The notes under the pieces were generated by a model. The model was not told the DNA's origin. It did no database searches and saw only the letters and a list, made by a program, of their open reading frames with translations. This document shows positions 44,901 to 59,910 of a DNA stretch of 60,000 nt, one piece after another. A program made the translations under genes and the position numbers. Position 1 is the stretch's first letter. Every line of letters starts with the position of its first letter. Origin of the DNA: Antedon mediterranea (lineage: Eukaryota > Echinodermata > Crinoidea > Comatulida > Antedonidae); assembly GCF_964355755.1 (NCBI RefSeq), contig NC_092677.1:15906101-15966100 (forward strand), written 5' to 3'.

Positions 44901-47900
44901 CTTGTTTAACTTTGTCCTAAAGCAACTAACTAAACTGAACTGCATTGCTGTGTTTAAATTTCTCATACAACCAACTAAACTGAACTGCATTGCTGTGTTT
45001 AAATTTCTCATACAACCAACTAAACTGAACTGCATTGCTGTGTTTAAATTTCTCATACAACCAACTAAACTGAACTGCATTGCTGTGTTTAAGTTTCTCA
45101 TACAACCAACTAAACTGAACTGCATTCCTATGTTTAATTTTGCCCTTAACAACTAACTAAACTGAACTGCATTGCTGTGTTTAAATTTCTCATACAACCA
45201 ACTAAACTGAACTGCATTCCTGTGTTTAATTTTGCCCTTAACAACTAACTAAACTGAACTGCATTGCTGTGTTTAAATTTCTCATACAACCAACTAAACT
45301 GAACTGCATTCCTATGTTTAATTTTGCCCTTAACAACTAACTAAACTGAACTGCATTGCTGTGTTTAAATTTCTCATACAACCAACTAAACTGAACTGCA
45401 TTCCTATGTTTAATTTTGCCCTTAACAACTAACTTAATTGAACTGCATTGCTGTGTTTAAATTTCTCATACAACCAACTAAACTGAACTGCATTCCTATG
45501 TTTAATTTTGCCCTTAACAACTAACTAAACTGAACTGCATTGCTGTGTTTAAATTTCTCATACCACCAACTAAACTGAACTGCATTCCTGTGTTTAATTT
45601 TGCCCTAAACAACTAACTAAACTGAACTGCATTGCTGTGTTTAAATTTCTCATACAACCAACTAAACGGAACTGCATTCCTATGTTTAGTTTTGCCCTTA
45701 ACAACTAACTAAACTAAACTGCATTGCTCTGTTTAAATTTCTCCTACAACCAACTAAAATTAACTGCATTCCTGTGTTTAATTTTGCCCTAAACAACTAA
45801 CTAAACTGAACTGCATTGCTGTGTTTAAATTTATCCTACAACCAATAGATCAAACTACAATGTACTCTTAATTGTGCTCTATAATAACTGTACCCCTACA
45901 CATGTCTAAATACTTGAATGTCCTGTATTATTGGATTGTTCTATAGATGATTTCTCAACCAATTATACTGTTAGATTTGTTTAAAATATGTACTCCCAAA
46001 TGGGTTCTATAAGAACTCTACCCCTACACATGTTTAACTACTTGAATGTGCTGTAATATTGTGTTGTCTAATAGATTAGATAGATAGATTTCTCAACCAA
46101 TTATTCTGTTAGATTTGTCTTAAATATTTACTCTTAATTGTGTCCTATAACCTGAACTGCTGTGTTTAATTTTGTCCTACAACCAACTAAACTAAACTGA
46201 ATTGCTCTGTTTCATTTTGTTCTACAAACAACTAAACTGAACTGAGCTGAACTGCTGTGTTTAATTGTGTCCTAAAACCAACTAAACTAAACTGAATTGC
46301 TCTGTTTAATTGTGTCCTACAACCAACTAAACTAAACTGAATTGCTCTATTTAATTGTGTCCTAAAACCAACTAAACTAAACTGAATTGCTCTGTTTAAT
46401 TGTGTCCTACAACCAACTAAACTAAACTGAATTGCTCTGTTTAATTGTGTCCTACAACCAACTAAACTAAACTGAATTGCTCTGTTTAATTGTGTCCTAC
46501 AACCAACTAAACTGAATTACTCTGTTTAATTGTGTCCTACAGCCAACTAAGCTAAATTAGAATTGCTGTGTTTAATGTTGTTTTACAACCAAATAAAATA
46601 AACTGAATTACTCTGTTAAATTGTGTCCTACAACCAACTAAACTAAACTGAATTTCTCTGTTTATTTTTTTCTAAACTAAACTGAACTGCTGTGTTTAAT
46701 TGTGTCCTAAAACCAACTAAACTAAATTTCTCTGTTTAATTACTAAACTAAACTGTGCTGCTGTGTTAAATTGTGTTCTACAACCAACTAAACTAAACTA
46801 AGCTGCTGTGTTTAATTTTGTCCTACAACCAACTAAACTAAACTGAATTCCTGTGTTTAATTTTGCCCTTAACAACTAACTAAACTGAACTGCATTGCTG
46901 TGTTTAAAATTCTCATACAACCAACTAAACTGAACTGCATTCCTATGTTTAATTTTGCCCTTAACAACTAACTAAACTGAACTGCATTGCTGTGTTTAAA
47001 TTTCTAATACAACCAACTAAACTGAACTGCATTCCTATGTTTAATTTTGCCCTTAACAACTAACTTAATTGAACTGCATTCCTGTGTTTAAATTTCTCAT
47101 ACAACCAACTAAACTGAACTGCATTCCTATGTTTAATTTTGCCCTTAACAACTAACTAAACTGAACTGCATTGCTGTGTTTAAATTTCTCATACAACCAA
47201 CTAAACTGAACTGCATTCCTGTGTTTAATTTTGCCCTAAACAACTAACTAAACTGAACTGCATTGCTGTGTTTAAATTTCTCATACAACCAACTAAACGG
47301 AACTGCATTCCTATGTTTAATTTTGCCCTTAACAACTAACTAAACTAAACTGCATTGCTCTGTTTAAATTTCTCCTACAACCAACTAAAATTAACTGCAT
47401 TCCTGTGTTTAATTTTGCCCTAAACAACTAACTAAACTGAACTGCATTGCTGTGTTTAAATTTATCCTACAACCAATAGATCAAACTACAATGTACTCTT
47501 AATTGTGCTCTACAATAACTGTACCCCTACACATGTCTAAATACTTGAATGTCCTGTATTATTGGATTGTTCTATAGATGATTTCTCAACCAATTATACT
47601 GTTAGATTTGTTTAAAATATGTACTCCCAAATGGGTTCTATAAGAACTCTACCCCTACACATGTTTAACTACTTGAATGTGCTGTAATATTGTGTTGTCT
47701 AATAGATTAGATAGATAGATTTCTCAACCAATTATTCTGTTAGATTTGTCTCAAATATTTACTCTTAATTGTGTCCTATAACCTGAACTGCTGTGTTTAA
47801 TTTTGTCCAACAACAAACTAAACTAAACTGAATTGCTCTGTTTAATTTTGTTCTACAACCAACTTAAATAAACTTCTCTATTTAATTTTGTCTTACAACC

Positions 47901-50900
47901 AACTAAACTAAACTGAATTGCTATGTTTAATTGTGTCTTACAACCAACTAAACTAAACTGAATTACAAAAGTCTAAATATTTGAATGTTCTGTATTATTG
48001 TGTTGTCTACTAGACAATTTCTTAACCAGTTATACTTTTAGATTTGTCTAAAATATGTACCCTTAATGATGTTCTATAATAACTGTACCCCTACACATGT
48101 CTAAATATTTGAATGCTCTGTATTATTGTTTTGGCTAATAGATGAATTGCTTTGTTTAATTGTGTCCTACAACCAACTAATCTAAACTGAATTGCTCGGT
48201 TTAATTTTGTTCTACAACCAACTAGACTAAACTGAAATGCTGTGTTTAATTGTGTCCTACAACCAACTAAACTAAACTAAACTGAATTGCTCTGTTTAAT
48301 TGTGTCCTACAACCAACTAAACTAAACTGAATTGCTGTGTTTAATTGTGTCCTACAACCAACTAAACTAAACTGAATTGCTGTGTTTAATTGTGTCCTAC
48401 AACCAACTAAACTAACCTGAATTGCTCTGTTTAATTGTGTCCTACAACCAACTAAACTAAACTGAATTGCTCTGTTTAATTGTGTCCTACAACCAACTAA
48501 ACTAAACTGAATTGCTGTGTTTAATTGTGTCCTACAACCAACTAAACTAAACTGAATTGCTCTGTTTAATTGTGTCCTACAACCAACTAAACTAAACTGA
48601 ATTGCTGTGTTTAATTGTGTCCTACAACCAACTAAACTAACCTGAATTGCTCTGTTTAATTGTGTCCTACAACCAACTAAACTAAACTGAATTGCTGTGT
48701 TTAATTGTGTTCTACAACCAACTAAACTAAACTGAATTGCTCTGTTTAATTGTGTCCTACAACCAACTAAACTAAACTGAATTGCTGTGTTTAATTGTGT
48801 CCTACAACCAACTAAACTAACCTGAATTGCTCTGTTTAATTGTGTCCTACAACCAACTAAACTAAACTGAATTGCTGTGTTTAATTGTGTCCTACAACCA
48901 ACTAAACTGAACTGCATTGCTGTGTTTAAATTTATCCTACAACCAATAGATCAAACTACAATGTACTCTTAATTGTGCTCTATAATAACTGTACCCCTAC
49001 ACATGTCTAAATACTTGAATGTCCTGTATTATTGGATTGTTCTATAGATGATTTCTCAACCAATTATACTGTTAGATTTGTTTAAAATATGTACTCCCAA
49101 ATGGGTTCTATAAGAACTCTACCCCTACACATGTTTAACTACTTGAATGTGCTGTAATATTGTGTTGTCTAATAGATTAGATAGATAGATTTCTCAACCA
49201 ATTATTCTGTTAGATTTGTCTTAAATATTTACTCTTAATTGTGTCCTATAACCTAAACTGCTGTGTTTAATTTTGTCCTACAACCAACTAAATTAAACTG
49301 AATTGCTCTGTTTAATTTTGTTCTACAACCAACTTAAATAAACTTCTCTATTTAATTTTGTCTTACAACCAACTAAACTAAACTGAATTGCTATGTTTAA
49401 TTGTGTCTTACAACCAACTAAACTAAACTGAATTACAAAAGTCTAAATATTTAAATGTTCTGTATTATTGTGTTGTCTACTAGACAATTTCTTAACCAGT
49501 TATACTTTTAGATTTGTCTAAAATATGTACCCTTAATGATGTTCTATAATAACTGTACCCCTACACATGTCTAAATATTTGAATGCTCTGTATTATTGTT
49601 TTGGCTAATAGATGAATTGCTGTGTTTAATTGTGTCCTACAACCAACTAATCTAAACTGAATTGCTCTGTTTAATTTTGTTCTACAACCAACTAGACTAA
49701 ACTGAAATGCTGTGTTTAATTGTGTCCTACAACCAACTAAACTAAACTAAACTGAATTGCTCTGTTTAATTGTGTCCTACAACCAACTAAACTAAACTGA
49801 ATTGCTGTGTTTAATTGTGTCCTACAACCAACTAAACTAACCTGAATTGCTCTGTTTAATTGTGTCCTACAACCAAATAAACTAAACTGAATTGCTGTGT
49901 TTAATTGTGTCCTACAACCAACTAAACTAAACTGAATTGCTGTGTTTAATTGTGTCCTACAACCAACTAAACTAAACTGAATTGCTCTGTTTCATTTTGT
50001 TCTACAAACAACTAAACTGAACTGAATTGCTGTGTTTAATTGTGTCCTACAACCAACTAAACTAAACTGAATTGCTCTGTTTCATTTTGTTCTACAAACA
50101 ACTAAACTGAACTGAGCTGAACTGCTGTGTTTAATTGTGTCCTAAAACCAACTAAACTAAACTGAATTGCTCTGTTTAATTGTGTCCTACAACCAACTAA
50201 ACTAAACTGAATTGCTCTATTTAATTGTGTCCTAAAACCAACTAAACTAAACTGAATTGCTCTGTTTAATTGTGTCCTACAACCAACTAAACTAAACTGA
50301 ATTGCTCTGTTTAATTGTGTCCTACAACCAACTAAACTAAACTGAATTGCTCTGTTTAATTGTGTCCTACAACCAACTAAACTGAATTACTCTGTTTAAT
50401 TGTGTCCTACAGCCAACTAAGCTAAATTAGAATTGCTGTGTTTAATGTTGTTCTACAACCAAATAAAATAAACTGAATTACTCTGTTAAATTGTGTCCTA
50501 CAACCAACTAAACTAAACTGAATTTCTCTGTTTATTTTTTTCTAAACTAAACTGAACTGCTGTGTTTAATTGTGTCCTAAAACCAACTAAACTAAATTTC
50601 TCTGTTTAATTACTAAACTAAACTGCGCTGCTGTGTTAAATTGTGTTCTACAACCAACTAAACTAAACTAAGCTGCTGTGTTTAATTTTGTCCTACAACC
50701 AACTAAACTAAACTGAATTCCTGTGTTTAATTTTGCCCTTAACAACTAACTAAACTGAACTGCATTGCTGTGTTTAAATTTCTCATACAACCAACTAAAC
50801 TGAACTGCATTCCTATGTTTAATTTTGCCCTTAACAACTAACTAAACTGAACTGCATTGCTGTGTTTAAATTTCTAATACAACCAACTAAACTGAACTGC

Positions 50901-53900
50901 ATTCCTATGTTTAATTTTGCCCTTAACAACTAACTTAATTGAACTGCATTCCTGTGTTTAAATTTCTCATACAACCAACTAAACTGAACTGCATTCCTAT
51001 GTTTAATTTTGCCCTTAACAACTAACTAAACTGAACTGCATTGCTGTGTTTAAATTTCTCATACAACCAACTAAACGGAACTGCATTCCTATGTTTAATT
51101 TTGCCCTTAACAACTAACTAAACTAAACTGCATTGCTCTGTTTAAATTTCTCCTACAACCAACTAAAATTAACTGCATTCCTGTGTTTAATTTTGCCCTA
51201 AACAACTAACTAAACTGAACTGCATTGCTGTGTTTAAATTTATCCTACAACCAATAGATCAAACTACAATGTACTCTTAATTGTGCTCTACAATAACTGT
51301 ACCCCTACACATGTCTAAATACTTGAATGTCCTGTATTATTGGATTGTTCTATAGATGATTTCTCAACCAATTATACTGTTAGATTTGTTTAAAATATGT
51401 ACTCCCAAATGGGTTCTATAAGAACTCTACCCCTACACATGTTTAACTACTTGAATGTGCTGTAATATTGTGTTGTCTAATAGATTAGATAGATAGATTT
51501 CTCAACCAATTATTCTGTTAGATTTGTCTCAAATATTTACTCTTAATTGTGTCCTATAACCTGAACTGCTGTGTTTAATTTTGTCCTACAACCAACTAAA
51601 CTAAACTGAATTGCTCTGTTTAATTTTGTTCTACAACCAACTTAAATAAACTTCTCTATTTAATTTTGTCTTACAACCAACTAAACTAAACTGAATTGCT
51701 ATGTTTAATTGTGTCTTACAACCAACTAAACTAAACTGAATTACAAAAGTCTAAATATTTGAATGTTCTGTATTATTGTGTTGTCTACTAGACAATTTCT
51801 TAACCAGTTATACTTTTAGATTTGTCTAAAATATGTACCCTTAATGATGTTCTATAATAACTGTACCCCTACACATGTCTAAATATTTGAATGCTCTGTA
51901 TTATTGTTTTGGCTAATAGATGAATTGCTTTGTTTAATTGTGTCCTACAACCAACTAATCTAAACTGAATTGCTCGGTTTAATTTTGTTCTACAACCAAC
52001 TAGACTAAACTGAAATGCTGTGTTTAATTGTGTCCTACAACCAACTAAACTAAACTAAACTGAATTGCTCTGTTTAATTGTGTCCTACAACCAACTAAAC
52101 TAACCTGAATTGCTCTGTTTAATTGTGTCCTACAACCAACTAAACTAAACTGAATTGCTCTGTTTAATTGTGTCCTACAACCAACTAAACTAAACTGAAT
52201 TGCTGTGTTTAATTGTGTCCTACAACCAACTAAACTAAACTGAATTGCTCTGTTTAATTGTGTCCTACAACCAACTAAACTAAACTGAATTGCTGTGTTT
52301 AATTGTGTCCTACAACCAACTAAACTAACCTGAATTGCTCTGTTTAATTGTGTCCTACAACCAACTAAACTAAACTGAATTGCTGTGTTTAATTGTGTTC
52401 TACAACCAACTAAACTAAACTGAATTGCTCTGTTTAATTGTGTCCTACAACCAACTAAACTAAACTGAATTGCTGTGTTTAATTGTGTCCTACAACCAAC
52501 TAAACTAAACTGAATTGCTGTGTTTAATTGTGTCCTACAACCAACTAAACTAAACTGAATTGCTGTGTTTAATTGTGTCCTACAACCAACTAAACTAAAC
52601 TGAATTGCTCTGTTTCATTTTGTTCTACAAACAACTAAACTGAACTGAATTGCTGTGTTTAATTGTGTCCTACAACCAACTAAACTAAACTGAATTGCTC
52701 TGTTTCATTTTGTTCTACAAACAACTAAACTGAACTGAGCTGAACTGCTGTGTTTAATTGTGTCCTAAAACCAACTAAACTAAACTGAATTGCTCTGTTT
52801 AATTGTGTCCTACAACCAACTAAACTAAACTGAATTGCTCTGTTTAATTGTGTCCTAAAACCAACTAAACTAAACTGAATTGCTCTGTTTAATTGTGTCC
52901 TACAACCAACTAAACTAAACTGAATTGCTCTGTTTAATTGTGTCCTACAACCAACTAAACTAAACTGAATTGCTCTGTTTAATTGTGTCCTACAACCAAC
53001 TAAACTGAATTACTCTGTTTAATTGTGTCCTACAGCCAACTAAGCTAAATTAGAATTGCTGTGTTTAATGTTGTTCTACAACCAAATAAAATAAACTGAA
53101 TTACTTTGTTAAATTGTGTCCTACAACCAACTAAACTAAACTGAATTTCTCTGTTTATTTTGTTCTAAACTAAACTGAACTGCTGTGTTTAATTGTGTCC
53201 TAAAACCAACTAAACTAAATTTCTCTGTTTAATTACTAAACTAAACTGTGCTGCTGTGTTAAATTGTGTTCTACAACCAACTAAACTAAACTAAGCTGCT
53301 GTGTTTAATTTTGTCCTACAACCAACTAAACTAAACTGAATTGCTCTGTTTAATTTTGTTCTACAACCAACTAAACTAAAGTGCTGTGATTGTGTCCTAC
53401 AACCAACTAAACTAAACTGAACTGCTATGATTGTGTCCTACAACCAAAAATGTCTCAACCAATTATACTGTTAGATTTTTCTAAAATATGTAATCCTAAT
53501 TGTGTTCTATAATAACTATTACCCCTACACATGTCTAACTACTTGAATGTCCTAAATTATTGGGTTGTTTAATGGATGATTTTTCAACCAATTATACTTT
53601 TAGATTTGTCTAAAATATGTACTCTTAATTGTGTTCTATAATAACTGTACCCCTATACCTATCTAAGTACTTGAATGTCCTGTATTTTTTAGTTGTTCTA
53701 CAGATGATTTCTCAACCAATTTTACTGTTAGATGTGCTGTGTTTTATTTTGCCCTAAACAACTAACTAAATTAAACTGCATTCCTCTGTTTAATTTTGTG
53801 GTAAGTAATTAACTAAACTGAATTCCTTGTTTAACTTTGTCCTAAAGCAACTAACTAAACTGAACTGCATTGCTGTGTTTAAATTTCTCATACAACCAAC

Positions 53901-56280
53901 TAAACTGAACTGAACCGCATTGCTGTGTTTAAATTTCTCATACAACCAACTAAACTGAACTGCATTGCTGTGTTTAAATTTCTCATACAACCAATTAAAC
54001 TGAACTGCATTGCTGTGTTTAAGTTTCTCATACAACCAACTAAACTGAACTGCATTCCTATGTTTAATTTTGCCCTTAACAACTAACTAAACTGAACTGC
54101 ATTGCTGTGTTTAAATTTCTCATACAACCAACTAAACTGAACTGCATTCCTGTGTTTAATTTTGCCCTTAACAACTAACTAAACTGAACTGCATTGCTGT
54201 GTTTAAATTTCTCATACAACCAACTAAAACTACTTGAATGTCCTGTATTATTGTGTTGTCCAATAGATGATTTCTCAACCAATTACACTGTCAGATTTGC
54301 TGTTTTATTTTGCCCTAAACAACTAACTAAACTGAACTGTATTGCTATGTTTAAATTTCACCTACAACCAACTAAACTGAACTGCAATCCTGTGTTTAAT
54401 TTTGCCCTAAACATCTAACTAACCTGAACTGCATTGCTGTGTTTAAGTTTCTCATACAACCAACTAAACTGAACTGCATTCCTATGTTTAATTTTGCCCT
54501 TAACAACTAACTAAACTGAACTGCATTGCTGTGTTTAAATTTCTCATACAACCAACTAAACTGAACTGCATTCCTGTGTTTAAGTTTGCCCTTTGCACTA
54601 CTTGAATGTCCTGTATTATTGTGTTGTCCAATAGATGATTTCTCAACCAATTACACTGTCAGATTTGCTGTTTTATTTTGCCCTAAACAACTAACTAAAC
54701 TGAACTGTATTGCTATGTTTAAATTTCACCTACAACCAACTAAACTGAACTGCAATCCTGTGTTTAATTTTGCCCTAAACATCTAACTAACCTGAACTGC
54801 ATTGCTGTGTTTAAATTTCTTCTACAACCAATTGATAAAAACTACAATTTACTCTTAATTTGTGTTCTATAATAACTTTACCCCTACACATGTCTAACTA
54901 CTTGAATGTCCTGTATTATTGGGTTGTTCAATAGATAATTTCTCAATCAATTAGACTTTTAGATTTGTCTAAAATATGTACTCTTAATTGTGTTCTATAA
55001 TAACTTTACCCCTACACATGTCTAACTACTTGAATGTTCTGTATTATTGGGTTGTTCAATAGATAATTTCTCAACCAATTACACTGTTAGATTTGTTGTT
55101 TTATTTTGCCCTAAACAACTAACTAAACTGAACTGCATTGCTGTGTTTAAATTTCTTCTACAACCAATTGATAAAAACTACAATTTACTCTTAATTGTGT
55201 TCTATAATAACTGTACCCCTACACATGTCTAACTACTTGAATGTCCTGTATTATTGGGTTGTTCAATAGATGATTTTTCAACAAATAGTACTGTTAGATT
55301 TGTCTAAAATATGTACTCTTAATTGTGCTCTATAATAACTGTCCCCCTACACATGTCTGACTACTTTAATGTCCTGTATTATTGGGTTGTTCAATAGATG
55401 ATTTCTCAACCAATTACACTGTTAGATTTGTTGTTTTATTTTGCCCTAAACAACTAACTAAACTGAACTGTATTGCTGTGTTTATATTTCACCTACAATT
55501 CCAACTAAACTGAACTGCAATCCTGTGTTTAATTTTGCCCTAAACAACTAACTAAACTGAACTGCATTGCTGTGTTTAAATTTCTTCTACAACTAACTAA
55601 ACTGAACTGCATTGCTGTGTTTAAATTTCTCATACAACTAACTAAACTGAACTGGATTCCTGTGTTTAATTTTGCCATAAACAACTAACTAACCTAAACT
55701 GCATTGCTGTGTTTAAATTTCTTCTACAACCAATTGATAAAAACTACAATTTACTCTTAATTGTGTTCTATAATAACTGTACCCCTACACATGTCTAACT
55801 ACTTGAATGTCCTGTATTATTGGGTTGTTCAATAGATAAACTGAATTGCTCGGTTTAATTTTGTTCTACAACCAACTAAACTAAACTACATTGTTGTGTC
55901 TACATTTGTCCTTCAACAATTAACCAAACTAAACTATGTTCACTTTTGTTTCACAACCAACTAAATTCCATTGCTGTGTTTAAATTTGTCCTACAGTACA
56001 ATTAACTAAACTATACTAAACTGAATTGATGTTTTTAATTGTTTTCCTATACAGAAAATAACTAAACTGAACTGTATTCCCCTGTTTAAATATGTTCTAC
56101 AACCAACTAAACTACATTGCTGCTTCTAATTTTTCCCTACAGTAAATAACTAAACTAAACTGTATTCCTTAGTTTAATTTTGTCCTACAACAACTAACTG
56201 AACTGTATTGCTGTTTTTAATTTTTCCCTACAGTAATTAACTAAACTGACTGCATTTCTGAGTTTAACTTTAGTCTAGTA
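42000..56280. repeat. Satellite field of two interleaved monomer families
   Basis: Family one, about 128 bp, contains 'taataactgtacccctacac', 'atgtctaactacttgaatgt', 'tgatttctcaaccaatta' and 'tagatttgtctaaaatatgt'. Family two, 45 bp with 45-47-bp variants, contains 'caactaaactaaactgaatt' and 'gctgtgtttaattgtgtcct'. Variants with 'tgaactgcattgctg' and 'tttctcatacaac' or 'ttttgcccttaacaac' alternate. Family one dominates 42000-44800 and family two 44850-53450. A marker 'atagattagatagatagatt' at 43411, 46071, 47702, 49172 and 51480 shows higher-order blocks of variable length. Confidence 0.9.
48240..48930. repeat. Most homogeneous 45-bp array
   Basis: About 15 consecutive 45-bp units differ only by alternations such as 'gctgtg' versus 'gctctg'. 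Because 45 is divisible by three, an open frame of 216 codons runs on the minus strand with a 15-residue repeat (VGCRTQLNTAIQFSL). This is treated as an artefact of period and composition. Confidence 0.9.
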
Positions 56281-58095
56281 CAAGAAGATTTAATTTGTTC
56301 TACATTAAATACAAGCTATTCTAAAAGGTGTTTTGTGTATGTTGGTGTGTGAGTGTGTTTATGTATGGTTAGTAGATAAATGAAACATTGTTAGTAAATT
56401 AAAGCAAAACATTTATAATGAGTTTACTGATTACCTTAATTATTAATAAGCCATTAACTTGTAAGTGAAGTGGAGGATGTCTAAAACCACAGCAGTAACT
56501 GAAAAAAAAATGAAAAAGCACATTTTAATAAACATTAGAAGTTGTCTAAAAAAAAGTTTTAATTTTGGGTTTGAAATGTAATACTTTACTAACAATTCTC
56601 AGATGTGTTACATTACACTTTTCTCGCTTCATTTTTAATTGTAAATGTATTTGCTTTGTATTGGCTTTAGAATTAATTTAAGAAACCTGTTAAATTACAT
56701 TTCTAGCCATTGACTTGGGTGCTTTGTTGTATTTAACTGGGCTTAAAATTGTTTAATGGTCATCTTGTTTTAACATGAATTAATGTGTATGAAAATAAGA
56801 CTATTAGTTATATTCAACCATCTCCTTTTTTTCCTTCCTAAATGTATTATTCATCTTGTTTCCACTTCCACTTCTAGATTATCCTCTTTCTTATCCATTA
56901 TCACTGTTTAAAAAAAACCCATTATATTTAGTCATTAGTATACAGTACTAATAAAACTAATAACATTTTTAATGCATTATTCATTTTTATGACCTAAACA
57001 GACTGTATTTCTGTGTATCATATATTGTGATTTTTAACAATGTACCCAAACAAGAACAGCTGATATAGAAGGGAAAGCTAAATTGAATTTGGGCATTTCA
57101 AATTAACTACTTTTTTACTGTCTTTTGTAATTGTGTTGTCAACTAATCACATTAGACATTTTGTTTGATAAATGTAATGTAAATTTAATTTCTAATTGTA
57201 CTGCTACAATTATTACTATTATCTGATGGTTTAAAGCGTGAAGCAATATTGAGATGACCAATTACCTTTAAAAGACATCAAATTGTGAAGTAAGACTTGT
57301 TGAAAGCAACAATACTTGGTACTAATCATAGCAGAGGCTGAAAATATAATTAATAAAAAAAATATGTGAATAAACATTTTTACTTGTAGTACTAGCATTT
57401 TTTTTATTATCATTTTTCCACCTAAATTACCTCTTTATTTTACATTTACTCTATTTCAATACTATATGTTATTAGTTTGACTGGCCTCATTACATGTCCT
57501 ACCATTGATTTCATCCTTTATTGTAATATAAAATATTAATTTAATTGATTGTTTTAATGTAAGGTATGATTTTAGTCATATATTCAACCATATATTTTCT
57601 GCTCCTTCATCTTGTTATTTTCCTCTCTTCTAGACCTTTTTTCCATTTGTACCATCATGTTTTTCACTGAAAAAAAAAACTGAATACAGTCAACACCAAC
57701 AGCATTCAATAGTTACTATTTTAAGAAATCTCTTTTGTTACCACTAGGCCTACTACCATTATTTGCATTGAATTATTATTATTTATTACTTTATTTATAA
57801 TTTTAAGGAGTAATTGTTATTTTTATGACCTAAAAATAATTGTATTTTCATATGTTGTTAGTAACATTAAAACGTTGATTAAGCATGGGACTTAAAATAC
57901 CTGAAGTTAAGTTGAGTTTTGAGTCATCAGAAATTGAATAGGCTAGTTGATTGAATACTCCAAACCGGACACTAAAACTAAAAATTTATTTGCATTATAA
58001 TATAAGTCATATAGTATTTTTAATTCATGAAAATAGTATTACAAAATTATGTTTAAAATATTTACGATGGATGCTTGATTACTGATTTAATGCGG
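56281..58095. repeat. Flank module, copy 1
   Basis: Begins near 'caagctattctaaaaggtgt' (about 56314) and ends near 'tgatttaatgcggggcttgt' (about 58085-58104). It is repeated at 58965-59910. No gene is seen. An internal part of about 800 bp (56790-57590) has no counterpart in copy 2. Confidence 0.8.
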
Positions 58096-58964
58096 GGCTT
58101 GTTCTAACTAAACTAAACTGCTGTGTTTAATTGTGTCCTACAACAAACTCCTAATTGTGTCCTATAATAACTGTACCCCTACACATGTCTAACTACTTGA
58201 ATGTCTTGTATTGTTGGGTTGTTTTATAGATGATTTCTCAACCAATTATACTTTCAGATTGTCTAAAATATTTACTCCTAATTGTGTTCTATAACTGTAC
58301 CCCTACACATGTCTAACTACTTGAATGTCCTGTATTGTTGAGTGATTTAATAGATGATTTCTCAACCAATTACACTTTCAGATTGTCTAAAATATGTACT
58401 CTTAATTGTCTTCTATAATAACTGTACCACTACACATGTCTAACTACTTGAATGTCCTGTATTATTGGTTTGTTTAATAGATGATTTCTCAACCAATTAT
58501 ACTTTCAGATTGTCTAAATATGTACTCTTAATTGTGTTCTATAATAACTGTACCCCTATACATGTCTAACTAGTTTAATGTTGTGTCAATAAATGATTTC
58601 TAAACCAATTTTTTCCTACAATTAACTAAATAAACTGCAATGTTTATGTGTTTATTTTTTCCTACAGTAAATAACTAAACTGAACTGTATTGCTGTGTCT
58701 GCATTTGTAATACAACAATTAACCAAACTGTTCATTTTTGTCCAACAACCAACTAAAACTAAACTTCATTCCTCTGTTATTTTTTTTCCCTATACAGTAA
58801 ATATAAACTAAACTGAACTGTATTCCTCCGTTTAATTTTAAGCAACTAACTAAGCTTTATTGATGTTGAATTTTGTCCTACAACTAATAAGCCTAGATCA
58901 AACTTTTGTTGTGTTTAATTTTGTCCTACAACTACATTGTTATGTTTAATTTTGTCCTACATTA
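58096..58964. repeat. Short satellite array between the flank modules
   Basis: Contains about four 128-bp-family units (58140-58600), then degenerate 45-bp-family units. It has the same composition as the main field. Confidence 0.85.
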
Positions 58965-59910
58965 AATACAAGCTATTCTAAAAGGTGTTTTGTGTATGTT
59001 GGTGTGTGAGTGTGTTTATGTATGGTTAGTAGATAAATGAAACATTGTTAGTAAATTAAAGCAAAACATTTATAATGAGTTTACTGATTACCTTAATTAT
59101 TAATAAGCCATTAACTTGTATGTGAAGTGAAGGATGTTTGAAACCACAGCAGTAACTGAAAAATGAAAAAGCACATTTTAATAAACATTAGAAGTTGTCT
59201 AAAATAAAAGTTTTAATTTTGTATTTTATTTATATTATATTTCTAACAATTCTGAGTGTTACATTACACTTTTCTCACTTCATTTTAATTGTCAATGTAT
59301 TTGCTTTGTATTGGCTTTAGAATTAATTTAAGACACCTGTTAAATTACATTTCATGGCATTGACTTGAGTGCTTTGTTGTATTTAATTGGGCTTAAAATA
59401 GTTTAATAGTCATTTTGTTTTAACATGAATTAATGTGTATGAAAATCGCCATACAGATAAGTATACCATATTTTTCCTGCTCCTTCATCTTGTTATTTTC
59501 CTCTCTTCTAGATATATTTTTCTCCATTTGTACCATAATGTGTTTCACTGAAAAAAAAACTGAATACAGTCAACACCAACAGTATTTAATAGTTACTATT
59601 TCATAACATCTCTTTTGCTACCATTATTTGGATTGAATTAATGTTTATTTATAGTTTTAAGGAGTAATTGTTATTTTCAAATGTTGTTAGTCACATTAAA
59701 CATAAGTTGAATAAGCTTGGGACTTAAAATACCTGAAGTTAAGTTGATTATTGAGTCATCAGAAATTGAGTAGTTGATTGAATAATCCAAACCGGACACT
59801 AAAACTAAAAATTAATTTGCTTTGTATTTGTAAATCATAATAGTATGTTTAATTCGTGAATGTTAAAAATATTTGGGATGGATGCTTGATTTAATGCAGG
59901 GATTGTTCTA
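58965..59910. repeat. Flank module, copy 2
   Basis: Matches copy 1 from 'caagctattctaaaaggtgt' through 'tcatgaatt'-level landmarks to 'gatgcttgatttaatgcagg'. It has an internal deletion near 59446 relative to copy 1. The match ends before 59911. Confidence 0.8.

Noticed and set aside
48267-48917. A 216-codon open frame with a 15-residue repeat (minus strand) and similar plus-strand frames at 44902-45156
   Set aside because: The 45-bp period keeps any frame open for as long as one monomer lacks stops. Diverged monomers at the edges close it, there is no start or splice context, and both strands are open. Satellite artefact.
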